DNA from: Physella acuta
Taxonomy: Eukaryota; Mollusca; Gastropoda; Physidae
Assembly (NCBI RefSeq): GCF_028476545.1
Contig: NW_026733098.1
Span: forward strand, 1 to 64,000
DNA: 64,000 nucleotides
Reading direction: 5' to 3'
Numbering within the stretch: the first letter of the stretch is position 1; every line of letters begins with the position of its first letter. The position numbers and the translations under genes are program-made. The notes beneath the pieces were generated by a model. That model was not told the origin of the DNA. It ran no database searches and worked only from the letters and a program-made list of their open reading frames with translations. Shown piece by piece: positions 47,001-57,838 of this stretch.

Positions 47001-48292
47001 CCCTTTAGTTTAAAAACTTTCACACTTGTAGACAAATATCTAGAATTTTATATCGATGTATAAAATTACAATTTATGATTAGAAATTCGTTACGACTTTA
47101 AAATGTAAAAAATAATTTTTTTTATCTTCAGCTATGACACAAGCCTTGCCAACCCCAGCACGGAGTTGTGTAACAAATGGCTTGCACAACCTGAAGACAA
47201 CCTGGATGTTTTTTCACCTTCAGACATCAACAACCTGCCTTCCATACTTATAGAAGCATTCCTCTCACAGCTTTTACTAGCAGTGGTACATTGCTTCAAA
47301 TCTTGACATTTTTAAAAATATAATTACTTTTGCAACTTGTGTTAACTGCTACACATTTTTAACGCTTTACATTTTTACTTTGCTTAATAATTGTAGAACA
47401 GTAGCTGTACTTTAATACATTAATTTTTTTTTTGTTATAAGGCTTTCATTTTTTTCTCTCAGCCTGCAGTTTCTTTAAACAAAGTGCAACATTTACAGAA
47501 AGTTTACAACTTTAACCAAGTGCGAAACTCTGAAGTGAGACTAAAGTATGTTCTGTTTATTAAATACTATCAAACTTTTAAAAATATTCAATAAACATTT
47601 ATTTTAAAAATTTTCAATTGCTGTGACCTAAAAGAGAAATACATTTCATTAATTAGTATTTAAATGCGGCTTAAAAAATATTTGAGTTATAATTTTCATT
47701 AATTTTTTAATTGATTTATCAAATGTTGTTGTTTAAATCAGGTGGCTTACACTGTGTATTAAAGCCAGGTGGGAAGATTGTATTCCTCATGTTCTGAAGT
47801 TCCTTAACGAGCAAGGCAGGATGAAGTTTGTTAGACCATTGTATAGGTGGGCATTTTTATCTGTAATGTGCAATTGAATTACTTTCTTCAAAATGCAAAT
47901 CAAAATTTGTAGAATGCGAGAAATGTTGCTGGTAACAAGATACTGAAGACGCTGGTCAAAGCTGAAAACAAGAAGTTTTATTTACATTTTTCTGGTTGTT
48001 CAATCACTTGCTTTTAATTTTCAACAATGTTTTAAAGTTAGATTTTTTAAGTCATGTAACTAATTTAGCAATATCAAAACAAAATAAAAACTTTCTATAC
48101 CTGGACAATGAATGGTTAACCCCAAACATGTAAATTATTTAACCAAATTGTTTTTGCGTCTATTTCAGTGACTTGTATGCCTGGGAGTTTGCCAGACCAA
48201 AAGCCATTGAGAACTTCAAGGCGCACAGGGCAGAGATGCACAATACAACAGCCACAATGGTGGCCAAGGATCTCCACCTTAAAGACCAATAA
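38084..48292 (+). CDS. LTA4H: Leukotriene A4 hydrolase / aminopeptidase (M1 family)
   Basis: Sixteen exons: 38084-38245, 41626-41768, 42008-42119, 42639-42707, 43258-43412, 43810-43882, 44498-44638, 45169-45263, 45417-45528, 45870-46019 (or 46020), 46439-46542, 46774-46850, 47132-47285, 47463-47545, 47742-47846, 48169-48292. The product is about 619 aa and collinear with vertebrate LTA4H from start to stop. This cytosolic zinc enzyme hydrolyses the epoxide LTA4 to LTB4 and cleaves N-terminal residues from short peptides. Visible residues: substrate loop GGMEN (270-274), zinc site HEISH (297-301) with third ligand E320, proton donor Y387 (human Y383), D379 (human D375), carboxylate-binding R570 and K572 in GRMKF. 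The residue equivalent to human Tyr378 is Phe382. ATG 38084 is chosen because the frame upstream has no other ATG. Intron 1 holds two TIR elements; exon 6 is bracketed by arrays of its own splice sites. Confidence 0.97.
38358..39095. mobile_element. About 740-bp TIR element in LTA4H intron 1
   Basis: GGTAAAACTCCATTTTAGCG at the left and its complement at the right. The similarity continues about 90 bp inward (ACCTCCAGTTGAGCGT, ACCGAAACACAC). The flanks AAGTAGAA and TTGTAGAA match at 6 of 8, so superfamily is unresolved. No coding sequence is seen. Confidence 0.75.
39535..40878 (+). mobile_element. 1.34-kb TIR element with a decayed PHD-like segment, in LTA4H intron 1
   Basis: GGGTGTTGGGAAATTGCGAG at the left and the complement CCCAACACCC at the right; the terminal similarity is about 60 bp. 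The 8-bp sequence AGCCCTAC flanks both sides (39527-39534 and 40879-40886). Between 40145 and 40320 there are broken frames with C-x2-C and W-x2-H-x2-C spacing (for example [10 protein letters not shown], then [12 protein letters not shown]), resembling the zinc-finger tail of some DDE transposases. A partial copy lies at 7850-8060. Confidence 0.7.
43451..43600 (+). mobile_element. Diverged tRNA-SINE fragment in LTA4H intron 5
   Basis: ACGGTGTGGTTGGGTGATAG with GGGTTAGAATCC (B-box-like) and TGTCCACTGAGTTCTGATGT match the second SINE family. It is truncated before the conserved tail. Confidence 0.55.
43602..43809. repeat. Three copies of the exon 6 acceptor region (LTA4H)
   Basis: Units of 66-71 bp contain TTCAG|GGAAGTTGGGCC, which is the acceptor plus the first coding bases of exon 6, then TTGATGAGTTAAAATAACTT and a pyrimidine tract. 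Acceptor copies are at 43663-43667 and 43734-43738; the true one ends at 43809. The first unit, at 43602, starts GAAGTTGGGCC. Confidence 0.92.
43877..44125. repeat. About six copies of the exon 6 donor region (LTA4H)
   Basis: Exon 6 ends TTGGTGAG|GTAAGGGTT. 38-bp units ATTGGTGAG|GTAAGGGTTA plus AAAGTTGTAGCTAGTGTTA follow. Most copies keep a usable GTAAG; later copies degrade (GTAAGCTG, GTAATGG). Confidence 0.92.
44880..45005 (-). mobile_element. SINE tail fragment (second family)
   Basis: GGGGCAGATGAAGTAGAGTT and GGTCAGCATTATGCC are the complement of the conserved SINE tail. It lies in LTA4H intron 7. Confidence 0.6.
46235..46400 (-). mobile_element. tRNA-SINE (first family), second head and tail
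   Basis: Read on the minus strand: CAGTTGACACGTAACGCTTA, GGCGTGGTCGAGTCGGC (A-box), GAGTTCAAACCC (B-box), then AACACTAAAAATTAAGAACG and a GAA tail. It lies in LTA4H intron 10. Confidence 0.8.
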
Positions 48293-48293
48293 A
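48288..48293 (+). promoter_or_regulatory. Possible polyadenylation signal overlapping the LTA4H stop codon
   Basis: AATAAA overlaps the TAA stop (48290-48292). If used, the 3' UTR would be only about 15-25 bases. A further variant (ATATAAAT) occurs near 48478, so the actual site is uncertain. Confidence 0.35.
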
Positions 48294-49329
48294 AATCCCA
48301 GACTCCTGTTATGATTTGAGATTTTTAGGCTGCAATTTTGCACTCTTACACTTGTTATAACTCAAAATAGTATAACAAAAATTGAATGTACCAGTATAAG
48401 CAGAACTAGAACTCTTATTTCAAAAAGATAAAAATGAACTTGAAGACAACGTTTAAGCCTGGAAAACATGTATTGAGAATATAAATACATTTTCACATGT
48501 AAATGAAAATTTATTTTCTAAAATAGTTTTCTTATGGGTGTAATATTTTAAATTAAGTATTTAAATTCTAATATATATTTTGAAATATCAAGACTTATTA
48601 AATTACTTTAAAGTAGATCAGATGTGCTTAATTTTAATGCCATTTTGATACATTTTAAATTATATTTAAAATATCTATCCAATATTTTCTTTAGGCTTAA
48701 TTAAGTTTTTAACATGTTACAATTCCCTGATTATCAATGTTGAACTGTATTTATTCTATAAGGATTAATATTTAGAAAATTTGTTTAGATGATTGAGCAT
48801 AATTAACACTTGTTATTCTTTTTATTGATTTTAATATTGATTAAATTATTATTCACTTTTATTAAATCTTTTTGATTTTATTTTTAAAGTTAAATAACAA
48901 TAGCAAAGTTTAAATTCCATTTTATTCCTAACATGTAGAGAAGTCTAATTTTTACCACGTTTTCTTTAACTTGCTTTCTCTGTGTGTTTATTTATTTATT
49001 TGTTTGTCTTTCCAATCCAATCTTGCGATCGAAATTTCTGGCACTTCCCAGTTAGCTAGCGCGCTGAAATTTTCAGGGAAGCTTTCTTTTGGATGACCAT
49101 TGAATATTCAATTGTTATTATTACTAAATTGATCAATGGAAACATTTTATTGAGCATTTTAGACCGCTATATAATCTATATATATAATTCTCCTCTGCTA
49201 GCCATTACAAAAAAAAACCAGCGACGCGTACCTCGCGCGCAGTGAAGCGAACGATCACATGTCGCCACAGGCTTAGGGGCAGAGAATTTAGCTTGAACCG
49301 AGTTTAAACTTACAGGAGGTAGGCCAGTT
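48293..49329. other. AT-rich 3' flank of LTA4H, no gene
   Basis: Unique AT-rich sequence with (TTTA)n near 48990. No coding potential, SINE or TIR recognised. Confidence 0.5.
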
Positions 49330-49410
49330 TGGGGGAGACGATATGGTCGAGTGGTTGGGCACACGATTGCTATCCCACTCGACACGGGTTCAAATCTATG
49401 TGTTCTAGTC
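49330..49410 (+). mobile_element. tRNA-like SINE head (third type)
   Basis: GGGGGAGACGATATGGTCGA with TGGTCGAGTGGTTGGGC (A-box) and GGGTTCAAATCT (B-box). Four TTTACGAGTTGTC repeats follow at 49435-49490. The 5' arm does not pair well with a 3' arm, so this is a SINE head rather than a tRNA gene. Confidence 0.6.
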
Positions 49411-49576
49411 AGTAACGTATTCAAACAACGTGTTTTTTACGAGTTGTCTTTTTACGAGTTGTCTTTTTACGAGTTGTCTTTTTACGAGTTGTCTTCGTTT
49501 ACCCAAAAAAAGTGAAAAGATAAAATCGATAGCAAGATTTTAATGCAAACAAACAGACAAAGACTAAAAAGTAGAA

Positions 49577-49950
49577 AATAATAATCATTAAAAAAGTTTT
49601 TAAAAACCCACGTTTTCTGATTGAACTAAAAAGTAGAAAATAAATGCTATAGGCCCTACATCACAATAATGCAAGCGATCACTCTACTATAAGCGAGCAA
49701 AAACGTGGGGCGCCGTGATTTTCTTACAGTTTCTAATACTGTTGACTCTCTACAAGCTCCCTAATAAAAGTCAATAGTATTATCTAATCAATAGTAATAT
49801 AACTTTTACTTCGGCGCCCCACGTTTTTGATCGCTTATAGTAGAGTGATCGCTTGCATTATTGTGATGTAGGGCCTATAGCATTTATTTTCTACTTTTTA
49901 GTTCAATCAGAAAACGTGGGTTTTTAAAAACTTTTTTAATGATTATTATT
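49577..49950. repeat. Near-perfect 139-bp inverted repeat with 96-bp loop
   Basis: The left arm 49577-49715 (AATAATAATCATTAAAAAAG ... GTGGGGCGCCG) and right arm 49812-49950 are complementary with almost no mismatches (one is AAGCGAG versus AAGCGAT). The loop is 49716-49811. Such identity implies a recent origin. No target duplication is clear. Confidence 0.9.
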
Positions 49951-49999
49951 AATACTTAAAAGAATGTAGCTAGGTCTAGATCTATCTAAATATGCACTT

Positions 50000-50120
50000 T
50001 TATAGGCGGCTAGGCCTAGTGCTGACCACACTATCTCTTCATATGCCGAGGTCACAGAAACAAGTGAACTCTATTTCACTTACCCTATAGACCGTCAGGT
50101 TTGAAAAGGGAACTTTTCTT
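50000..50120 (+). mobile_element. SINE tail fragment (second family)
   Basis: GTGCTGACCACACTATCTCT, TATGCCGAGGTCACAGAAAC and GAACTCTATTTCACTTACCC match the conserved tail. Confidence 0.6.
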
Positions 50121-51359
50121 ACTTTTATAGATGACATATACCTCAGATTTCCTTGAGGCCATTTGCAGTTTAATTTTTTTTTATGACCTTTCTGGCAGTT
50201 CCTGTGTTTGAAGGTTTTTGCATATGTGTATCCCATGTTAAAAATGAAAACACGGCTGGATTAGTCCTTGCGCCTTTTTCGTAGTCAAGAAGAATATTAT
50301 TTTAACTTCAACAAAATTTGAAGTAGCAGTTTGTGTCATTAAAGTAACTTACGGTTGAAATTAGAGCTGAGGGGAAAAGCCCTACAAAAACTCAAATGAT
50401 TTAACCAGAATTGGTTATGTTTTTGTTTTTATTATTTTGTCCACTTTTTAAGTGTTGAGCCAATGGCCTTCTCTGCTGTGACCTTGTCATTTTCATTCCT
50501 CAAATGATTGCAATGAGAGCTTAAAATATCAACTAGTTTCAAATATTTTCACTATTGTACAAATATATTTTGAAATATTGGTATTGAGGTTATGTTTAAT
50601 TTTTGATAGCACAAACAGCATCTAGATCTAGATGTGTTTGTCCAGTTTTTTTCTTAACATAGTGGAAATCTATCTTTGGAATTGTTAAAATTTGAACTTA
50701 AATGTAATCTAAATCCTAACAATTATCATTACCTAGGTCTACTACTATAGAAATTTGACATTTATTTTGTAAAAATAAAGAATAATGAAAACTCATTTTT
50801 TTGTTTGAATTATGTTGGTGGGGAAAGAGTTTTGAACTCATTGGATGCTTGCAGCAATTGTTCTGTGACAGGGCTAAAACAAGAGCTTGGTATATGTATG
50901 GTGTGTGTAAATATTATATGGGTAAACTCTGCAACCAATATTATCACTTTATTGCATGAATTATTGGTTTACTTGGTAAAAATTTTTTGACTTCATATTT
51001 CTACAGCAAATGGACTAACTTGAGATGTAGGGAATTTTTTTTTTGAATAGATGATAAATATCACAACAATTTTGGTGGTTGCAATTCTGCAACTATGCGC
51101 AACGGTCAAACTTTTTATCCATAATAAGCAAAAAAAATATTTATATAGAATTGTTGATAGAAATGTAAATAACTTGTACAAATCATTTGAGAGTAACAAT
51201 AGTAACATGTAAGCTTATTTATGATGAAAACAAAAGTAAAAACATGTACACTGAAAGAGAAAAAAACAACTGAAAAATTACATGAAGGTTTATTTAGTAA
51301 AAAAATTTATTAGCATTTTTTTTGTTTGCTATACAACAAATAAAAACTTCTGTGCATTC

Positions 51360-52865
51360 TTGGTGCAGGACAACCTGCAACTAAATGATGAACTAACTGA
51401 TATTGTCTATGTAAATCTTGAGCCCAACATATTGGGGAACACTCTGTAATAATGTCTGCTCAATATTAGCAACAGCACTTTGTCATCTTGTCCCTTTGTA
51501 GCTTTAGCTGTATGCACTTCAAAATCTTGGATTATACAAGTTGTTGGACACAACAAAAACTTTGTAGCCCATCTATATGGCTTTCTATGGTTGTAGGTTG
51601 GACTGCTTTTGCCTACGATATGTGAATGGGTCGATTTGCTCATGAATACTTAGAATCTCAGATGGCATGGGGTTTGATAAGCACAGAATTCTGACATTGG
51701 TCAACTTCAGCCCTTTGAACATTGTTTGACAGGTGTAGCTTATTCTTAATCCACTCGAATCTATTGATGGTTATGTCTGTGACAGTAACACATTAGGTGA
51801 CAAGGCACCAAGATCTTTGGTATCTAGAATTTTTTTTACAATGTTTATGTAAAACACAATTTCCAGGAGATGTTTTTGTTCATCTTTATCCAGTACTAGT
51901 GGATTGTTTATGTCCTGCTGAGGACATAGTTTCACAGGTGTATATTATTCTTTATCCGCTTGAATCTGTTGATGGTCATGATGTATTGACTGTAACACAT
52001 TTGGTCGCAAGTCTCCAATACACTCAGCATATATGAGTTTTTACAATGTTTATGTAATACACACAATTCCTAGGAAATGTTTTAGCTCAATCTTATCCAG
52101 TGCTAATGGATTGTTTGTCCTGTGGAGGACATTGTTTGACAGGTGCAGATTATTCTTATTCCGCTTGAATCTGTTGATGGTCATGACGTATGTGACCGTA
52201 ACAAACTTGGTGGCAAGGCTCCAATACACTCAGCATTTAGGAATTTTTTACAATGTTTATGTAAAATCTAATTTCCAGGAATAATCTTTATCCAGTGCTA
52301 AAGGACTGTTGATGTCATGTTAGAAGACAGTACAGGTTGGATTGATACACAACTGTCCGAACACAGATTATCTGTAAAGATGTCGTTGAAATAATCCAAT
52401 GGCCGCCTCTGATGTTTGGCTTCTCTCCTAGGATCAGGAAATGGTGGAACATTTGCTGTATACTGGGACTGATCATTCTGTTGTTGCTAATGAATACCTT
52501 GGTGTAGACAATTGAGAAGGTCCTGAGGAGTTTCATCATTTTTCGCAAATGGGCATACTCTGTAGAAATAAATTTTGAGAACATTGGTTATAAATTATGC
52601 AATAATTGTATACAAAACAATAAATGCTTTACTAATCTACAATCAAACCTTTAAAGTATGCAATAATAATATGTTACCTTCAACTATGTCAGATAAATCT
52701 TCATCACCAACATCCGATAGGACCCGGGTACTGTTTACGTTCTCTATTTCATCATTGGACAACTCACTATCTTTTGAGCCAAAAGGAGTAGCTCAGAATA
52801 AACTGGTAGAAGACTTTCAAATTAGACTCTTGGATCCATGGTTATGAATATGTGAAAGCCTAAAA
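51360..52865 (-). pseudogene. piggyBac transposase relic with a triplicated segment
   Basis: On the minus strand, broken frames show piggyBac-family blocks in the expected order: an acidic N-terminus (about 52690-52790, SNDEIENVNS), DYFNDIFTDNL (about 52385), MTINRFKRNKNNLHLSNN (about 52140-52190), then EQIDPFT and KPYRWATKF...DFEVHTAKATK (51480-51640). The NRFK...NNLHLSNN region lies in a ~205-bp unit present three times in tandem (about 51730-51930, 51930-52130, 52130-52320). Stops and frame changes throughout make it non-functional. Terminal repeats were not found. Confidence 0.75.
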
Positions 52866-54451
52866 TAAAAACAAAAGGTTATTCATTAGTCTAGCTCTAG
52901 TCTTAACGATAAATATATAAATAAAACTAATAAAACTATTGTTAGGCTATAATTTATTATGATTATTATAGGCAAAAACTAGATCTAGAAGCTTTAAATA
53001 ATATGCCACAACACTAAATGTATTTCACATCATAAAATAAACTATTTTGTGTATAGAAATAATTACCAAGTAAACTAAAGTCTAGTTCAGAGCAGAGCCA
53101 TTTTTATTTATTCCGTTGCATGTAGTTGCATTTCTACAACAATTCAAAACCTAGGCTCTTACTAATGAAATATTAAAATTTTTATTGTGAATCAACTAAA
53201 TTAGTACTAATGCATAGTTATTATTGTAAATATATTTTTTTCAGCTAGTTTATTATAGTTTTAACCAGGTTTTAACGTAATTTTATACTTACCATTTAGC
53301 AAAAAGCAGAAAAGTGTAGATCGCCTCTAAAAATGTCCGATTTGAAAAAGAAAAATCTTCTTTTCAAAAGAGTTCCGGTATAAAATGTAATAAAAAGTGC
53401 TATCCGGAGTAAAATAAGTTGAAAACGAAACAAAATATTAAATAATACAGTACTTGATTACTCCTAAAGTATTGTTGCAAAACTGCAACGCTATGCCATA
53501 TAGGGTTATGTAGATGATCTTGTAATTCATCATATTTTTGACAAGGGGGGGGGGGGGAGAGGATCTGATGAAAGCCTTGGCATGGGCTCCACTGACTGAC
53601 ATGTTTATTGGTTTGGGGGGGGGGGGGGTGTCGCACAGAGGTCTTTCTTGTAAAATTTGACTATGGGAAGGGGAGGGGAGACTGATGTATTAACGTGACA
53701 CAAAATTTGATAATAGCAGATTAGGCTTTGTGTACTTATTCATATCACCAAGATGTCAGAGTAGCTTGTGTTGTGGGCTATTAAGTTAGTCTGCCAATTC
53801 TAAATTCAAATAGACTGATTAGACTACATAATAATAATATAGATTCTGCTCAATTAACAGTATACAACACATTTTTCAGTGAAGTGGGGGGGATTGTGGG
53901 GGGGATTCATTAATTTAATAATTAATGGACCACTTCTATAACACCCATCCTACCTCTGAGTGGCCTATAATATGCGCACGATCTCAATGTATATTTTGTT
54001 TACCCAATTACTAGATCTAGATCTATACCATTATGATGTTTGCAAATTTGTTTTAAAATTTTGAAAATAATGTCAAACTTATAAACAGATTTTAAAAATT
54101 GATGTTATTAATTATAATATTTTAATATAGGCTACTAAAATTCGAAATTGAGATAAGCAAAGAATTTTTTACTGCTGGATAAGCGCGCGACAAATACAAC
54201 ACAATGTAAATACATCACACCAACTCGTAAGCAAGAAAACGAGATGTGTTTACTTTTTTAGAAATGGTTTTAGTTCAAAGATATTGAACACTCTTTATCT
54301 AGATCTAGATCTAGAATCTAGTCTAGATCTTGATCTTTGGCTATTAGAATCGCCATCGGAATCGCTCCATGAGTAAGTAGTACCGTCAGATGTCGGCAGA
54401 TGTAGTTTAAGTTTAAATTAAACGAACTAGCTAGTGACTAGATCTAGATTC
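52866..54451. other. Non-coding intergenic sequence
   Basis: AT-rich, with G runs at about 53545 and 53615 and TCTAGATC simple repeats near 54010 and 54300. No gene recognised. Confidence 0.5.
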
Positions 54452-54993
54452 GGTAATCTATCGTTTTGGGTACGTAAAATCGCCCGCGACTAGTAATGTG
54501 AAAAACAGGTGACTCCTTACATTTTAATAATTATTTCACATTTTGAGGAGAATTTATGTTTTAAAAAATTCAAAAATGTTTCCTTGATTCATTTATGTAC
54601 CTGTTTTTAAACAATTGAATTAAAACTTTTCCGTAATAAATGAAGACTAGCGATGTTTCCAACAGATGCAACCATGCTCATTTACTATAGCAGCCATCTT
54701 GTCTAAGTTTTATTTTTATAAGCTTTTAGCGCCAGATTCAGGGGGAAGTCACTCTATTTTACAAATGGCTGCTGTTTATATAGCAAATCTTGCTCTCAGA
54801 CACTGCTGTTTAAAGTTAATTTCTGGCCTATATCGATATATTTAGCCATTGATTTAGGTTTATTATTCATTTATCTATAATATTTGACACAAAAGTATGA
54901 CAATATACTTCTATTAAAGCCTTGACAATGAGGTAACGTTTTCGTACATAAATAGCCGCGGGCGATTTTACGTACCCAAAACGATAGATTACC
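54452..54993. mobile_element. 542-bp TIR MITE with perfect 8-bp TSD
   Basis: Inverted ends GGTAATCTATCGTTTTGGGT continue to at least 37 bp (ACGTAAAATCGCCCGCG). CTAGATTC flanks both sides (54444-54451 and 54994-55001). The GG start with an 8-bp duplication could be Merlin-like; the superfamily is uncertain. The lone end at 8266-8440 belongs to the same family. Confidence 0.85.
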
Positions 54994-55001
54994 CTAGATT
55001 C

Positions 55002-56749
55002 TGACTCTACTCTACAGTAACAATTCAATACTCGGATGATATTTAGAATCGACCCTTTGAATCCCGGACAGATCGTCCCCCCGGCGTGGCCTCAGCCAAC
55101 CGGCGGGCTCGTTGCATTGAGTTAAATATAAACTCAAAACAATAATATAAACAATCTCCTTTCGGTCGGTCAGGCCACATACCACGCACGCATAGTGTTG
55201 TGTGTCGTGCCTTAACCAAAATAAACTATCTCCCTTCATTATCATTAGACTTAATTAATTAATTAATTTGCTAATTATAAAATTATGTATGATGCTATAG
55301 AAGTAGGTAAGTATAATTTCTTACTAGATTCTCTATGTATTTGTACTATTAAACATATTATTAAAGAACATCGTTGTTTCAATACCACCCTCTCCCCTTC
55401 TTGAACTCAAAGTTAAACTTGTAACCCCGTTTGTAAAGACTAGCGGTATGCTGTAAGGCAGCGGGTGGGTAGGGTATATACTCATTGAAAAAAAAATCCA
55501 CCGTGGTGCGTGTTATTGGCCTTGGGCGACCGTTGTTGGCGCTTGCTGTGAGGGGGAGAGAGGTGTGTGTTATACTCGGTGAAAAAAAATGCACCGTGGT
55601 ATTGGCCTATGATGACGTCGGCGCTAGCGGGAAGGGGTGGGGGGGGGGGGAGACGTTTTTTTTTTTTTAAACCAAGAACTAGGCGTTTAAAGGCTTAATG
55701 AAAATCAAGGACTGGTATAGCCATGATGTCAAATTTAACGAGTGATGCTTGCTGGGTCTATCATACGATTGCTTGGCGATGGGAATCTCGTCAAGCTCAG
55801 TTTATATTTACAGTGAACTATTGGGATGCTGTCATGCACAAACTAACAGCTACCGAATGTAGCACTTAAAACATCGATTGCATCCCGCTCATTATAAATC
55901 TTTGAAATACAAGTTATGGATAGTCCAATAACTACTAATACTTGAAGGACTACCAGAATATATGCATTGTATTATAAAATTAATCCTTACTATACAACTA
56001 AAATGTGTATCCAAATATTTTTAGGCTAACGGGGTCTGCATTTAAATAAACACAGTCAAATACCTACCCCATTCAGTAGAAATATTAGGCTACTTTTGCA
56101 TGGTAGCACTACGGCATTTTTTAGATTTCGTAATGAGTAGCCTAGTCGAGCATTAAACTAGAATAAAGGGTTGTACTCAATAGCAATGACGATAATGAAA
56201 TGCCGGCTTCAAATACCGGCTTCCCCGTATTCGTGGACTACAAATATAGCTCCGTCGTTTAAATGACCCCACCCTCCACCTTTTGCCTAGTTGAATATAA
56301 TAAAGTTACACTTTCAACCCCGTTAGGATGCGTGAACTACTGAACTATTGGAAAAAAAAAATATTCTGGTGTTAAATTCCCCTCCCCTACTCCCAGCATT
56401 TAACTTTGGGGCCATTCACATCAGGAAGGTCTAGGTCGGCGTTTTATCTCGTGCAAGTTTACTCACAACACGACTACACACTATGGTTCTATCCAGGATT
56501 AAAGCTGCGACACTTACTTAGAGTGGGATTTATTCGTTAGATCATTGTGCTTCAAATTCTGTTTCATTTTAGGATTAGAGTGATAGAATGTTGGAATTCA
56601 GTTAGTTTGTTAATTAATATATTGATCTAAATGTGTACCGTCAGAAACTAAATTGGTTGACAAGGCACATGTGTAGGCTAAAGAATGACCTCTAGATCTA
56701 GATCGAGCCAAAGATGGCTGGTTAAGGTTGACATACTGTGGTTTTCAAA
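55002..56749. other. Non-coding intergenic sequence
   Basis: A degenerate two-copy repeat at about 55485-55600 (AAAATCCACCGTGGTGCGTG and AAAATGCACCGTGGTATTGG) and a T-rich tract near 55660. No gene recognised. Confidence 0.5.
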
Positions 56750-56952
56750 CAGAGTTTCTTCCAGGCATCTCTTCGGGGGGGCGAAGCCCCCCCGAAAAAT
56801 TTTTACCGCCCCCCCCCCGAACGAAATGAAATTTATATAATTTATATAGAAAATATATACTTTTAACAGTGTCCGCCCCCCCGAAGAAAGTTTACCGCCC
56901 CCCCGAAGATTTCAAGTGCCCCCCCGGAGAAAAAAGTCTGGAAGAAACACTG
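56750..56952 (+). mobile_element. hAT-type MITE, family A, most complete copy, perfect TSD
   Basis: CAGAGTTTCTTCCAGGCATC to TCTGGAAGAAACACTG, 203 bp, flanked by TTTTCAAA (56742-56749 and 56953-56960). Internal hairpin CTTCGGGGGGGCGAAG, AT-rich core, then two C-run blocks. It lies about 0.9 kb upstream of the MCM10 start. Confidence 0.95.
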
Positions 56953-57391
56953 TTTTCAAATTTCATGGTGATGCTTTTCTAACGGATTTTATTTTGTGCT
57001 TTCTTTGGGATTATTTTGTGTGATGTGAATATTCAAAAGTAATTTGTAAGTAGTATGCTTTTCACATTCAACCAACTTAACAGTTTGCGGTCGATCTGCG
57101 GCCGGGCTGATTAATTTACATTTAGCGAAACTACACACTACACGGCGCCCTAAGGCCGTTGTTTCAGCATGCCCTACTAGATCTAGTCAATTATAGACAA
57201 CTTTAGAATCAACACATGTAGCCAATACATCGATTTTTATTTAATAATCTTCAAAAGCCATTCCTCTAGGCTAGGGTCGTTATTTTCACGAAATTGTCGT
57301 TTTCCAATTTGTTGTCAAGAAACTGGTATTTAGTTCACGAGAACGTACGAAAACCACTCATGCGTGACCGAAATCGTCGATCGGGTGCCTT

Positions 57392-57682
57392 CACGTGGTT
57401 TGACACGTGTTGACATGGGCCTTTGTTTACATCGAAACATAGCTCAAAACGGCCCTTTTTTTAATTAATTCTTCGAAAAAATGGCTATGTCCATTTCTAA
57501 AAAGTGTCATTTTCGGGCCCATTTTAAAAAACGTAAAAAAATCCGAACTACACGTAGAAAAAAATGGTTTTTTCGGCCCTTTTTAGCTCCAAAAACGCCG
57601 TGTTTACGGGTCGCGTGACGTCATCGTGACGTCAGCCGCCAACCAAAACGCGTTGAAAGCGCGCGTTTGATTGGTTGGCGGC
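57392..57682 (+). promoter_or_regulatory. Probable MCM10 promoter: paired E-boxes, paired CREs, inverted CCAAT motifs
   Basis: Two CACGTG E-boxes (57392-57397, 57404-57409). Two perfect CRE palindromes TGACGTCA, 11 bp apart (57616-57623, 57627-57634). An inverted pair GCCGCCAACCAA (57635-57646) and TTGGTTGGCGGC (57671-57682) encloses AAAGCGCGCGTTT, an E2F-like core. A GC-rich island about 160-220 bp before the ATG in AT-rich DNA fits a cell-cycle gene promoter. Function is inferred. Confidence 0.6.
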
Positions 57683-57838
57683 GGATACTATGAAATATCA
57701 AGGGTTTTCTCTAAATTTTTACCGGCCTGATCTATTTGATATAGCCTATGTAATTTTTTATTTGTAAATTTTACAGGTGCAAAACAAAGAGCTGCTGGCA
57801 ATAATTTTTTGGGGATAAACAACTTCATCATTGCAGAA

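Noticed and set aside
49330-49410. tRNA gene near LTA4H
   Set aside because: The B box is good but the ends do not pair and it is followed by SINE-like repeats.
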